Source: an uncultured Prevotellaceae bacterium (lineage in GTDB: Bacteria > Bacteroidota > Bacteroidia > Bacteroidales > Bacteroidaceae). From it: a stretch of DNA of 64,000 nt. Made by a program: the position numbers and the translations under genes. Under the pieces are notes generated by a model. It did not search any database, was not told the DNA's origin, and saw nothing but the letters and a program-made list of their open reading frames with translations. The stretch spans positions 28,211 to 92,210 of the forward strand of contig CAMHUI010000004.1 of assembly GCA_946188345.1 (NCBI GenBank). Direction: 5' to 3'. Below are positions 9,355-16,816 of this stretch, piece by piece (the first letter of the stretch is position 1; the number at the start of each line of letters is the position of its first letter).

Positions 9355-10437
9355 ATGCTACATATTGCGCTTATAGACGACTCCTACCCCATCAACACCC
9401 GCAACGAGAAGATACTCAACTCCCTCGCCGCCCACTACGGCGAGGAGGTGAAGCTTTCTGTCATCACATGGGACAGAAGCAACCGATATACTGGCGACAT
9501 CCCGGGATACTACGTCTACAAACGCGACTCTGCCTATGGCAACAAGACGCGCAAACTGCTCAACCTGTGGGGCTATCGCCGTTTCTGCCATGAGACAATC
9601 CACTGGCTGAAACCCGACGTCGTTATCGCCTCCCATTGGAACAACCTGGTTTCGGTTCCGCGTCTCGACCGCAGCCGGCAGATGTTCATCTACGAGAACC
9701 TTGACGTCCCCACCGAAGCCTACCTGCTGCGCAAGGCATCGACACTGCTGGAGCATTGGCACCTGCGCCGCGTCGACCTCATCATCCACGCCTCACGGTT
9801 CTTCCGGCAGCTTTACTCTCCACGGATACCACAGATAGTCCTTGAGAACAAACCCGCCATGGCTACTGAGCCACAGGAGCACTGTCTCCACCAGCCTATC
9901 CGCATAGCCTACATCGGTGCCCTCCGATACATCGACATGCTCCGGCGCCTCGTGGATGCCGTCAGGGGAGAGGAACGCATCCAGCTATTCTTCCATGGGG
10001 GTGGGCATGCACTGGAAAAATTAAAAGAATATGCCGACGGCGAAGACAACATTGTCTTCACAGGGTATTACCAATACGAACAGATTACCGAACTCTACCG
10101 ACAGACAGACATTGTATGGGCTGCCTATCCCAACAAAGACTTCAACGTGAAGTATGCCATCTCGAACAAGTTCCACGAGTCGCTAGCCTTCACCGTTCCA
10201 GCCATCTACTCCGAGCAGACCTGTCTGGGTGACTTCGTAGAAAGGCATGGTATCGGCATCACCATCAACCCCAATTCCGCCGAAGACATCAGAAAACGGC
10301 TGCTGGAGGTGTGCAACGGAGCGTATGACATGGGAAAGATGCAACAAAGACTGTTGGAATTCCAACAAAAACAGACTACCTGGGATGAGGACTTCCTGCA
10401 GGTAGTCAATGCCATCGACCACTCCCGGAAACCCTAA
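9355..10437 (+). CDS. GT-B glycosyltransferase (group 1-like)
   Basis: The 360-residue protein begins MLHIALIDDSYPINTRNEK, a GT-B N-terminal strand with an asparagine-rich loop. The middle has RIAYIGALRYIDMLRRLVDAV, the start of the donor-binding domain, followed by FTGYYQYEQITELYRQTDIVW and NKFHESLAFTVPAIYSEQT, which carries the acidic donor-binding motif of group 1 transferases. It follows wecB by 9 bp and is likely cotranscribed. It probably builds the repeat unit of the local polysaccharide; sugar specificity is unknown. The 3' end is followed by a heptamer repeat zone shared with the convergent GH16 gene. Confidence 0.78.
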   Translation: MLHIALIDDSYPINTRNEKILNSLAAHYGEEVKLSVITWDRSNRYTGDIPGYYVYKRDSAYGNKTRKLLNLWGYRRFCHETIHWLKPDVVIASHWNNLVSVPRLDRSRQMFIYENLDVPTEAYLLRKASTLLEHWHLRRVDLIIHASRFFRQLYSPRIPQIVLENKPAMATEPQEHCLHQPIRIAYIGALRYIDMLRRLVDAVRGEERIQLFFHGGGHALEKLKEYADGEDNIVFTGYYQYEQITELYRQTDIVWAAYPNKDFNVKYAISNKFHESLAFTVPAIYSEQTCLGDFVERHGIGITINPNSAEDIRKRLLEVCNGAYDMGKMQQRLLEFQQKQTTWDEDFLQVVNAIDHSRKP

Positions 10438-10445
10438 TTGGCTTC

Positions 10446-10538
10446 CTCATTTCCCATTTCTCATTGGCTTACCCTTCGGCCGCCAACCTTCGGTTCCTCA
10501 TTTCTCATTTCTCATTCCTCATTCCTCATTTCTCATTT
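10446..10538. repeat. CTCATTT heptamer tandem repeats
   Basis: Two arrays of the 7-bp unit CTCATTT are present: three copies at 10446-10466 (the second is CCCATTT) and six at 10497-10538, separated by 30 GC-rich bases. The second array overlaps the stop codon and last codons of the minus-strand GH16 gene. The period equals that of the repeats inside wecB, but the unit differs. Confidence 0.85.
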
Positions 10539-11351
10539 CTTCTGGTACACCCTGACCCAGTCTACCTGCGTCTCGTACGTGAAGTCCTTGTCGTATGGCT
10601 TGGCCCAGCCACCTGGCTTTCCTAATGCCTGGTTGAGGATGATATAGAACGGATGGTCGAAAGGCCACTGTCCGTTGCGCAGTTGCTCGGGGGCATTACT
10701 CTTGCGATAGGTAAACGTCGGAACGCCGTCGATATAGAACCTCAGCTCCGTGGGTGTCCATTCCACACCGTAGACATGCCAGCCCGCCACACGCTTCTTG
10801 ACGTTGTGTGTCTTCGGCTGTGTCTGGCGCTTCACGCCCACCACGTTGGTCCAATAGGTATGCACCGTCTGATAGGCTATATTCTGCCTGTCTATCGTTT
10901 CGAAGATATCAATTTCTCCCCCCTTGGGATGGTCCTCGCATGGAGGCTGGGGCATGAGCCAGAAGGCCGGGAAGTTTCCGTCGTGGCGGCGCGTCTTCAT
11001 ACGGGCCTCAACCAGTCCATACTGGAACGAATAGAGTCCGAGCGACTTGATGCCTCCTGTCAGCATAGGAACGGTATCGGCCTGAAGGTCGTCGTTGGCC
11101 ATGGCGCGCATCAACAGTTTACCGTTGCGCACCTCCACCAACCGCTCGTCGTTGCTCATGAAGCGGTTCCACGTAGCGGCCTGACGCACACACCGACGCC
11201 ACTTCGAGGCATCAGGCTGGCTGCCAGCGCCATCAAACTCATCATGAAACACCAGCTGATAGCCGTCCTTCTGCTGCTGAGCATTCACATCACTCCCCGT
11301 CAGCAGCAACGCTGCCGACAGAGCCGCCAAGACAAAGCATTTATTCTTCAT
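10533..11351 (-). CDS. Secreted family 16 glycoside hydrolase (beta-glucanase-like)
   Basis: The 272-residue protein starts at the ATG at 11351 (MKNKCFVLAALSAALLL), which gives a clear signal peptide; a longer reading frame from 11408 has no such start. The GH16 catalytic signature E-x-D-x-x-E is visible as GGEIDIFETID. Other family marks are FHDEFDG near the N-terminus, WLMPQPP, and the C-terminal VDWVRVYQ strand. It should hydrolyse beta-1,3 or beta-1,4 linked glucans or galactans outside the inner membrane. It is convergent with the preceding glycosyltransferase and may trim the polysaccharide made here, or act independently in carbohydrate use. No accessory carbohydrate-binding module is seen. 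Confidence 0.88.
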   Translation of the reverse strand: MKNKCFVLAALSAALLLTGSDVNAQQQKDGYQLVFHDEFDGAGSQPDASKWRRCVRQAATWNRFMSNDERLVEVRNGKLLMRAMANDDLQADTVPMLTGGIKSLGLYSFQYGLVEARMKTRRHDGNFPAFWLMPQPPCEDHPKGGEIDIFETIDRQNIAYQTVHTYWTNVVGVKRQTQPKTHNVKKRVAGWHVYGVEWTPTELRFYIDGVPTFTYRKSNAPEQLRNGQWPFDHPFYIILNQALGKPGGWAKPYDKDFTYETQVDWVRVYQKK

Positions 11352-11466
11352 AGACAAAGCGTTACAAGGTTCTGACAGCAAAGGAAACAAAAAAAATCTA
11401 CATGGCAAAATAAAAGTAAGGAATTAACACAATAGTTTGGCACTTTTTCTGTTATTATATATAGAT

Positions 11467-12237
11467 ATGGAAGAAAAGAAAAACGCCAAGCCCGTCGTAT
11501 CGGTAGTCATGCCGATGCATAATTCCGCCAAATACCTGCGCGAAGCCATCGAGTCCGTCAGAGCCCAGACCTACCGCCGCTGGGAACTTCTCATCATCGA
11601 CGATGCCTCCACCGACGGTTCTGCCGACATAGCCAGGGAATATGCCGAGAAAGACGACCGCATCCACGTGCTCAAAAACGAGAATCCCATCGGCATGCCT
11701 TCAGCACCCCGCAACATCGGCATCCAGGAAGCGCGCGGACGGTTCATCGCCTTCCTCGACAGCGACGACATGTGGTACGCCCATAAGCTGGAACAGCAAC
11801 TACCCCTCTTCCGCGACCCCTTCGTAGCCATCGCCTACTCCAACTACGAGAAAACCGACGAGAACAGCAAACGACGCGACCGCATCGTCAGCGCACCACG
11901 GCAGGCCGACTACAAAACCCTGCTCAGAGGAAACGTCATAGGAAACCTCACAGGCATCTACGACACCCGCAAAACCGGAAAAGTCATCATCAAAGACACC
12001 CACCACGAAGACTATGCCATGTGGCTGCAGATACTACACATGGGATTCATCGCACGAAATACAGGCACCATCGCTGCAGCCTATCGTATCACCAACGGAT
12101 CAGTATCAGCCAGCAAGCTAAGAACCATGCAATGGCAATGGAACATCTACAGAAACATAGAACACATACCCCCCATGAAGTCAGCCTGGTATTTCCTGCA
12201 CTACGCCTACAAAGCCTTCTTCAAAAGCCTCATCTGA
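11467..12237 (+). CDS. Family 2 glycosyltransferase
   Basis: This GT-A enzyme of 256 residues is read from the ATG at 11467; an upstream TTG at 11437 is in frame but less likely. It carries VSVVMPMHNSAKYLREAIESVRAQTYRRWELLIIDDASTDGS, the classic GT2 N-terminus, with the DxD motif in FIAFLDSDDMW (about residue 98) and HEDYAMWLQIL as the likely catalytic base region. It transfers a sugar from a nucleotide donor to a lipid-linked oligosaccharide. It is followed 100 bp later by the initiating sugar transferase. Codons here rely strongly on CAC, AAC and GAC. Confidence 0.9.
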   Translation: MEEKKNAKPVVSVVMPMHNSAKYLREAIESVRAQTYRRWELLIIDDASTDGSADIAREYAEKDDRIHVLKNENPIGMPSAPRNIGIQEARGRFIAFLDSDDMWYAHKLEQQLPLFRDPFVAIAYSNYEKTDENSKRRDRIVSAPRQADYKTLLRGNVIGNLTGIYDTRKTGKVIIKDTHHEDYAMWLQILHMGFIARNTGTIAAAYRITNGSVSASKLRTMQWQWNIYRNIEHIPPMKSAWYFLHYAYKAFFKSLI

Positions 12238-12336
12238 AGAAGTGCAGAATATATGCAACTTTTTTTCATTACGATACAATAAAAAGCAAAGACGTACGTT
12301 CTATAATAAAGAAAAAACATACGTGCAAGCACCATA

Positions 12337-12966
12337 ATGACAAAACTTGAAAACGGATATATACTCGACGGAATGAATGAGCTCGAACGCAACACGAAGC
12401 GCATCTTCGACTTCTTCGTAGCACTCATCTGTCTCGTCATCTTCTCACCACTCTTCCTCATCTGCTACATCGCCATCCGGCGCGAAGACGGCGGACCAGC
12501 CATCTTCAAGCAAGAGCGCATCGGACGCTTCGGCCGGCCATTCAACATCTATAAGTTCCGCTCCATGCGCGTCGACGCAGAAAAAGACGGACCAGCACTC
12601 TATCAACACGAAAACGACACCCGAATGACACGCGTCGGAAAATTCCTGCGCGACCACCACCTCGACGAGCTGCCACAGCTCTGGAACGTCGTTAAAGGCG
12701 ACATGGCCTTCATCGGACCACGTCCCGAACGCAAATACTACATCGACCAAATCATCGAGCGCGACCCACGCTACGTCTACCTCTACCAGATAAGGCCAGG
12801 CGTCACCTCCTATGCCACACTCTACAACGGATACACCGACACCATAGAGAAGATGCTCCGACGCCTCGAACTCGACCTCTACTACCTCGAGCACCGCTCC
12901 TGGTGGTTCGACATCAAGCTGCTCGGGATGACATTCCTCAGCATCGCCTTCGGAAAAAAGTTCTGA
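12337..12966 (+). CDS. Initiating polyprenyl-phosphate sugar-1-phosphate transferase
   Basis: This 209-residue protein is the short (PglC/WcaJ C-terminal type) phosphoglycosyltransferase that starts repeat-unit synthesis by moving a sugar phosphate to undecaprenyl phosphate. A single membrane helix (about residues 28-48, [19 protein letters not shown]) is followed by [30 protein letters not shown], the catalytic [13 protein letters not shown] motif with its Asp-Glu pair, and [12 protein letters not shown]. All family motifs are intact. Start may be 12337 or the in-frame ATG at 12373. It closes the polysaccharide locus and is followed by a terminator. Confidence 0.93.
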   Translation: MTKLENGYILDGMNELERNTKRIFDFFVALICLVIFSPLFLICYIAIRREDGGPAIFKQERIGRFGRPFNIYKFRSMRVDAEKDGPALYQHENDTRMTRVGKFLRDHHLDELPQLWNVVKGDMAFIGPRPERKYYIDQIIERDPRYVYLYQIRPGVTSYATLYNGYTDTIEKMLRRLELDLYYLEHRSWWFDIKLLGMTFLSIAFGKKF

Positions 12967-13022
12967 CACAAAGGAACACGCGCCACACACCAGCAACACC
13001 TGACACAACAAGATACCCCATA

Positions 13023-13071
13023 GCAGCCAATTCCCTTCCCAACAACGGAGAGAATTGGCTGCAACTTTTTA
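13023..13071 (+). terminator. Terminator of the polysaccharide locus
   Basis: GCAGCCAATTC at 13023-13033 pairs perfectly with GAATTGGCTGC at 13052-13062 and is followed by a run of five T at 13067-13071. It lies 56 bp after the sugar transferase stop. Confidence 0.8.
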
Positions 13072-13105
13072 GCCAAACTAAAACACAAAACATCATCTAT
13101 TGAAA

Positions 13106-13193
13106 AGTAATAGATGATTTATTACTGAGTAATAGATGATTTATTACTGAGTAATAGATGATTTATTACCGAGTAATAGATGATTTATTACTT
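13106..13193. repeat. 22-bp palindromic tandem array A (4 copies)
   Basis: Four adjacent 22-bp units lie at 13106, 13128, 13150 and 13172. Each holds an inverted repeat AGTAATA-N7-TATTACT; the third and fourth differ only at the last bases. There are no spacers, so it is not a CRISPR array. The last unit runs into TTACTTTGC, as also happens at the end of array B (40783-40848). Confidence 0.93.
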
Positions 13194-13394
13194 TGCAATA
13201 AATAATCTTTTGCATCTTGATTACCACCTTCTCACCCCATCTCCGTGAAGAAATCATCACATCATCAGCAACCGACAACAACCTTATCTGCATAAAGACG
13301 CCGCATGATTGCCATAGAGCCCCTACTGCCATAGACAATCATCTTTTTTTCCTAAAAATCCCATCTATTTTTTCTCGATTCACATTTTTCTTCG

Positions 13395-13402
13395 TACCTT
13401 TG
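13395..13402 (+). promoter_or_regulatory. Bacteroidetes -7 element before the structured RNA
   Basis: TACCTTTG fits the TAnnTTTG consensus. A weak -33 (TTTC) lies 20 bases upstream at 13371-13374. The inferred start is near 13406, ahead of the structured RNA region. Confidence 0.6.
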
Positions 13403-13405
13403 CAA

Positions 13406-13663
13406 CAAGTATCGCCGAAATGCCTAAAAGGCATCAGCCACGGCAGAGTCCTTGAACGCAGGGGGGCGGTATGATTTTAGTGGAACTATAACAAGCGTTT
13501 GCTGTTATTCGGAATTGTCCTAAGAATCTCGCAAATTCAAAGAAACAAAAACCGATGAATAAGTTGCAAGCGTCTGTGCGTTAAGCATGGGCGTGACTTA
13601 TCTGGTTTTTGTAGGCATGCGAGAGCCTTTAGGACATGGATGAGAATCGTCCATGTCTTTTTT
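13406..13663 (+). ncRNA. Highly structured RNA, possibly 6S-like; identity unknown
   Basis: From the inferred start near 13406 to a terminator at 13633-13663 no convincing coding frame is seen, but pairing is extensive. Nested helices are: TGTCCTAA 13516-13523 with TTAGGACA 13629-13636; CTCGCA 13528-13533 with TGCGAG 13618-13623; ACAAAAACC 13545-13553 with GGTTTTTGT 13604-13612; ATAAGT 13559-13564 with ACTTAT 13596-13601; and a 10-bp stem 13570-13579 with 13585-13594 that needs four G-U pairs. Such wobble pairs suggest selection on RNA, not DNA, symmetry. Hairpins also occur near 13421-13436 and 13490-13509. A long interrupted rod with a terminator recalls 6S RNA, but the name is only a guess. 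It could also be a leader for the methyltransferase at 13722. Confidence 0.65.
13633..13663 (+). terminator. Terminator of the structured RNA
   Basis: GACATGGA at 13633-13640 pairs with TCCATGTC at 13650-13657, followed by six T. The first arm shares four bases with the outer helix of the structured RNA, so the two foldings compete at that edge. Confidence 0.75.
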
Positions 13664-13721
13664 GTGCTCTATGCGAAGCCTACTCCTCCGAAGATAAGCA
13701 ATACGCACTAATGTGTAACGT

Positions 13722-14798
13722 ATGGCTAACAAAAACCTTAATGCTGCTAAAACGGCAAAGAAAGATGAGTTTTATACTCAACTGACAGACATCGAACGGG
13801 AATTGCAACACTATTGGAAGCACTTCCGCGACAAGGTAGTATTGTGCAACTGCGACGATCCCTATGAGAGTAATTTCTTCAAGTACTTTGCACTTCGGTT
13901 CAATCAGTTAGGACTGAAGAAACTGATTTGCACATGCTACAACGGTTCGCCCGTCCAAGGCAACGAACTCATGATTGACTTCGGCGACTTTTCCGAAGAA
14001 CCCAAAAAGATAGCCTATAAGGTAGAGATAACGGAAGTAAAGGACCTGAATGGCGATGGAGCAGTAGACTTGTCTGACGTTCAATACCTACTCCAAAACG
14101 ACAAAAACGTTTGTTCTATCCTCAAGACTGGTGACTTCCGCGACCCAGAGTGCATCGAACTCCTGAAACAGGCCGACATCGTTGTAACTAACCCACCGTT
14201 CTCCTTGTTCCGAGAATACATCGGACAACTAATGGAATACGATAAGAAGTTTTTAATAGTAGGAAACCAAGGAGCTATAATATATAAAGAAATATTCCCA
14301 AGCGTAATTAACAATAAAATTTGGCTTGGGTATGGCTTTAAAGGAGGTGCCGCCCATTTCGTATCTCCTTACGAAGATGTAGCGACAGCCACAGACCACA
14401 AAGCTGGTATGATAAGAGTTTCAGGAGTGCATTGGTTCACAAACATGGAAATACCAAAAAGGAATGAAGAAATTGACTTAGTTTGTAGATATTCACCAGA
14501 AGAATATCCGAAATACGATAATTATAATGCCATTAATGTAGATAGAACACAAGATATTCCTTGCGATTATGATGGAATTATGGGAGTTCCTATAACATTC
14601 CTTGACAAATATAATCCCAATCAATTCGAAATAGTATGGCAAGCAAGTGGAAATACAAAAGCTTCCGCACCAAGTTCTGTCCTTAAAGAAATTGGTTATA
14701 ATGCACATCCTGATGACCGTGGTGGGTGTGGAGTCGTGAGAGGCAAAAGGCAATACAGCAGAATATTAATTCGCAATAAACATCCCAAAAAGACTTGA
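13722..14798 (+). CDS. EcoRI-type adenine-specific DNA methyltransferase
   Basis: The 358-residue protein resembles the M.EcoRI family of N6-adenine methyltransferases: N-terminal AKKDEFYTQLTDIERELQHY and VLCNCDDPYESNFFKYF, then the catalytic NPPF motif at residues 157-160 (VVTNPPFSLFREYI) and FLIVGNQGA. An EF-hand-like loop, DLNGDGAVDLSDVQ, lies at about residues 108-121. The 5' half is of normal composition, but from about 14240 onward the gene is distinctly AT-rich, so the C-terminal half may have been exchanged. It is followed 14 bp later by a DUF262-HNH nuclease gene; together they may be a modification-restriction pair. Target sequence is unknown. Confidence 0.88.
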   Translation: MANKNLNAAKTAKKDEFYTQLTDIERELQHYWKHFRDKVVLCNCDDPYESNFFKYFALRFNQLGLKKLICTCYNGSPVQGNELMIDFGDFSEEPKKIAYKVEITEVKDLNGDGAVDLSDVQYLLQNDKNVCSILKTGDFRDPECIELLKQADIVVTNPPFSLFREYIGQLMEYDKKFLIVGNQGAIIYKEIFPSVINNKIWLGYGFKGGAAHFVSPYEDVATATDHKAGMIRVSGVHWFTNMEIPKRNEEIDLVCRYSPEEYPKYDNYNAINVDRTQDIPCDYDGIMGVPITFLDKYNPNQFEIVWQASGNTKASAPSSVLKEIGYNAHPDDRGGCGVVRGKRQYSRILIRNKHPKKT

Positions 14799-14812
14799 CT
14801 GCAGGAAAAAGA

Positions 14813-15934
14813 ATGACAATCAAGCAAATAGAAGTGACCGTTGGTGACATCACCAAGGGTTATGTGAATAACGATGAACAAGGTGTTCGTGGCTACGATG
14901 GTTTATTGGACATCCGCCCACCCTACCAGCGAGAGTTTATCTACAACGAAAAGGAACAGCAGGCAGTCATCAATACCGTACTGCAAGGCTATCCGCTGAA
15001 CGTGATGTACTGGGTAAAGCGAAGTGAGGATGCCGAGTGCCCCTACGAAGTGATGGACGGGCAGCAGCGTACGCTCTCGCTCTGCGAATATGTAGACGGA
15101 AAATTCGCCTACGAGTTTAAGAACTTTTTCAATCAGCCCGAAGATATTCAGAAGCGCATCCTCAACTATCCGCTTACCATCTACGTCTGTGAGGGTGAAG
15201 CATCAGAAAAACTGGAGTGGTTTAAGACTATCAACATTGCAGGCAAGCCGCTGAACGACCAAGAGATAAATAATGCCATCTATGCCGGTCCCTTCGTAAG
15301 CGATGCCAAGCGCCACTTCTCAAAGAGCAACAGCGGGGCAGCCCGTTTGGGCAAAGACCTGGTCAACGGAACTCCCATCCGACAGGACTTTCTGAAGGTG
15401 GCATTACAGTGGATAGCCGACCATGAGACTCGGTGCGGCCATCGGCAGACCATAGTAGGCTATATGGCCGACCACCAGCATGACCCTAATGCCAACAACC
15501 TTTGGTCTTACTTCCAAACGGTGCTCAACTGGGCCATCACCAACTTTGACATGAAGAAATTCAAGAAGATAATGAAGGGCTTGGACTGGGCTTGGCTGTA
15601 CGACAAGTATGGTTCGGAGACTTTAAATACTGCAGCTCTCGGGAAACGCATTTCCGAACTGATGCGCGACAGCGAAATACAGCGTCAGGCAGGTATCATA
15701 CCATACGTTCTGACTGGCGACGAGCACTACCTCGACTTACGGGCCTTTCCTGAAGACATTAAGTTAAAGGTATGGGAGCAGCAAGGTCATAAGTGCGCTA
15801 TCTGCGGCAAGGTGTTTGATTATGAGTTTATGGAGGGCGACCACATCACTCCTTGGCGTGAAGGTGGCCGAACTGTTATAGAGAATTGCCAGATGCTGTG
15901 CCGCGAATGTAACAGGAGAAAGGGAGCCAAATAA
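14813..15934 (+). CDS. DUF262 and HNH nuclease domain protein
   Basis: Read from the ATG at 14813 (an in-frame TTG at 14795 is possible) the protein has 373 residues. The N-terminal DUF262 (ParB/Srx-like fold) shows IRPPYQREFIYNEKEQQAVI and the DGQQR signature near residue 82. The C-terminus is an HNH domain with a zinc knuckle: CAICG at about residue 328, GDHITPW and CRECNRRKG. Proteins of this build (GmrSD- and BrxU-like) are often nucleases that cut modified or foreign DNA. Lying just after a methyltransferase, it may be the restriction partner. The MITE-like element begins 16 bp after its stop. Confidence 0.88.
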   Translation: MTIKQIEVTVGDITKGYVNNDEQGVRGYDGLLDIRPPYQREFIYNEKEQQAVINTVLQGYPLNVMYWVKRSEDAECPYEVMDGQQRTLSLCEYVDGKFAYEFKNFFNQPEDIQKRILNYPLTIYVCEGEASEKLEWFKTINIAGKPLNDQEINNAIYAGPFVSDAKRHFSKSNSGAARLGKDLVNGTPIRQDFLKVALQWIADHETRCGHRQTIVGYMADHQHDPNANNLWSYFQTVLNWAITNFDMKKFKKIMKGLDWAWLYDKYGSETLNTAALGKRISELMRDSEIQRQAGIIPYVLTGDEHYLDLRAFPEDIKLKVWEQQGHKCAICGKVFDYEFMEGDHITPWREGGRTVIENCQMLCRECNRRKGAK

Positions 15935-15949
15935 AAACTCCTAATATCA

Positions 15950-16251
15950 ATTGCTGTCTGGTAAAAAGCGGCCCGCAGGGCCAGTGAGAACTTAGCCCCG
16001 GGCAACGCCCAGGGTTGAGGGTGCAGAGTAACTGGCGCCCCGAAGGTGGCAAAAGAATTGCATCCTGTTCCGTTCTTTTGCCACCTTCGGGGCGTTTTAT
16101 CCGCCAATTCGCTGCCCAGGGCGTTGCCCGGGGCTAAGTTCTCACTGGCCCTGCGGGCCGCAAATAAGCCACTTTGTTTTGGAAATATTGACGAACACGG
16201 ATAAACACTGGGGTAGTCAAAGAAGGTAAAACATTTTTACCAGACACCAAT
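15950..16251. mobile_element. MITE-like element with nested inverted repeats
   Basis: The 302-bp sequence is bounded by matching ends: ATTGCTGTCTGGTAAAAA at 15950-15967 and its complement at 16234-16251, differing at two places. Inside are two nested inverted repeats: 47-bp arms at 15968-16014 and 16115-16161 with one mismatch, and perfect 22-bp arms at 16036-16057 and 16073-16094. No transposase is coded and no clear target duplication is seen. The ends belong to a group of six similar sequences in the window (others at 38870, 40937, 45204 and 45421). Confidence 0.75.
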
Positions 16252-16256
16252 AGGTC

Positions 16257-16287
16257 AAAAAAAGACGGCATGGAAATGATGCCGTCT
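16257..16287 (-). terminator. Terminator after the DUF4847-like gene
   Basis: ATGCCGTCT at 16279-16287 and AGACGGCAT at 16263-16271 pair; on the minus strand the hairpin is followed by a run of T (A run at 16257-16263). It ends the minus-strand group that starts with the nuclease lipoprotein or Wzi. Confidence 0.8.
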
Positions 16288-16326
16288 ATGGAGTTGGAAT
16301 GTAGCGTGAGGCCGCTACGGGAGGGG

Positions 16327-16776
16327 TTAGTACTTCCTGAGTTCGAGCTGGAGGGTTGGTGATTTTAGCTTCAGTCGGCTGCCAGTGAGCTCGACGATGG
16401 TGAAGGTCTCAGTGAGCGCACTGATGCCGAAGCGTCGCAGTTCGGCAATGTCCTCCACGGCGGGGTCGCCCGTGTCGCGGTTGTTATAGACGGGGCTGCT
16501 GACGGTAAGCGTCGTATTGGTCTGCTCAAAGCGACAGAGGATGTTGGTAAAGTATCCCATCTCGAGTGTTGCCTGGCGCAACTGTAGCAGACGGCCCTGG
16601 AAGCCCCACGTGAGGCCTTCGGCCGTGACGTCCTCCACCTCTTCGGTGGCGATGGTGGTGATGGTGGCCAGCTGCCAGAAACCGTCGAGCTTTCCATTGT
16701 CGGAGGTCTCTATCTCGCAGCTGCCGAGCATGAGCAGCAGACTGATGATGCAAGCGGTTGAAAGTATCTTCTTCAT
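16327..16776 (-). CDS. Lipocalin-like (DUF4847-like) lipoprotein
   Basis: The 149-residue protein has a lipoprotein signal peptide with lipobox LLMLGSC (Cys at about residue 20). The body has LDGFWQLATITT, a G-x-W-type strand of small beta-barrel lipocalin-like domains, and ends ELRKY. It closely resembles lipoproteins of Bacteroidales annotated DUF4847, whose function is not known. It lies 40 bp downstream of wzi on the same strand and in front of a terminator, so it is probably cotranscribed. The family name is from memory of sequence style and is less sure than the lipoprotein nature. Confidence 0.7.
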   Translation of the reverse strand: MKKILSTACIISLLLMLGSCEIETSDNGKLDGFWQLATITTIATEEVEDVTAEGLTWGFQGRLLQLRQATLEMGYFTNILCRFEQTNTTLTVSSPVYNNRDTGDPAVEDIAELRRFGISALTETFTIVELTGSRLKLKSPTLQLELRKY

Positions 16777-16816
16777 TACGGAATGATGGTTGTTGACTGT
16801 TAATATCCCCTATTAT

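Noticed and set aside
10533..11408. Longer GH16 start at 11408
   Set aside because: The extra 19 residues precede an ideal signal peptide start at 11351 and add nothing recognisable.
13106..13193. CRISPR array at the 22-bp repeats
   Set aside because: Units adjoin without spacers, the same holds for the arrays at 29221 and 40783, and no cas gene is in the window.
13406..13663. tmRNA or RNase P RNA
   Set aside because: No tRNA-like ends or tag frame of tmRNA and none of the conserved cores of RNase P RNA are seen.
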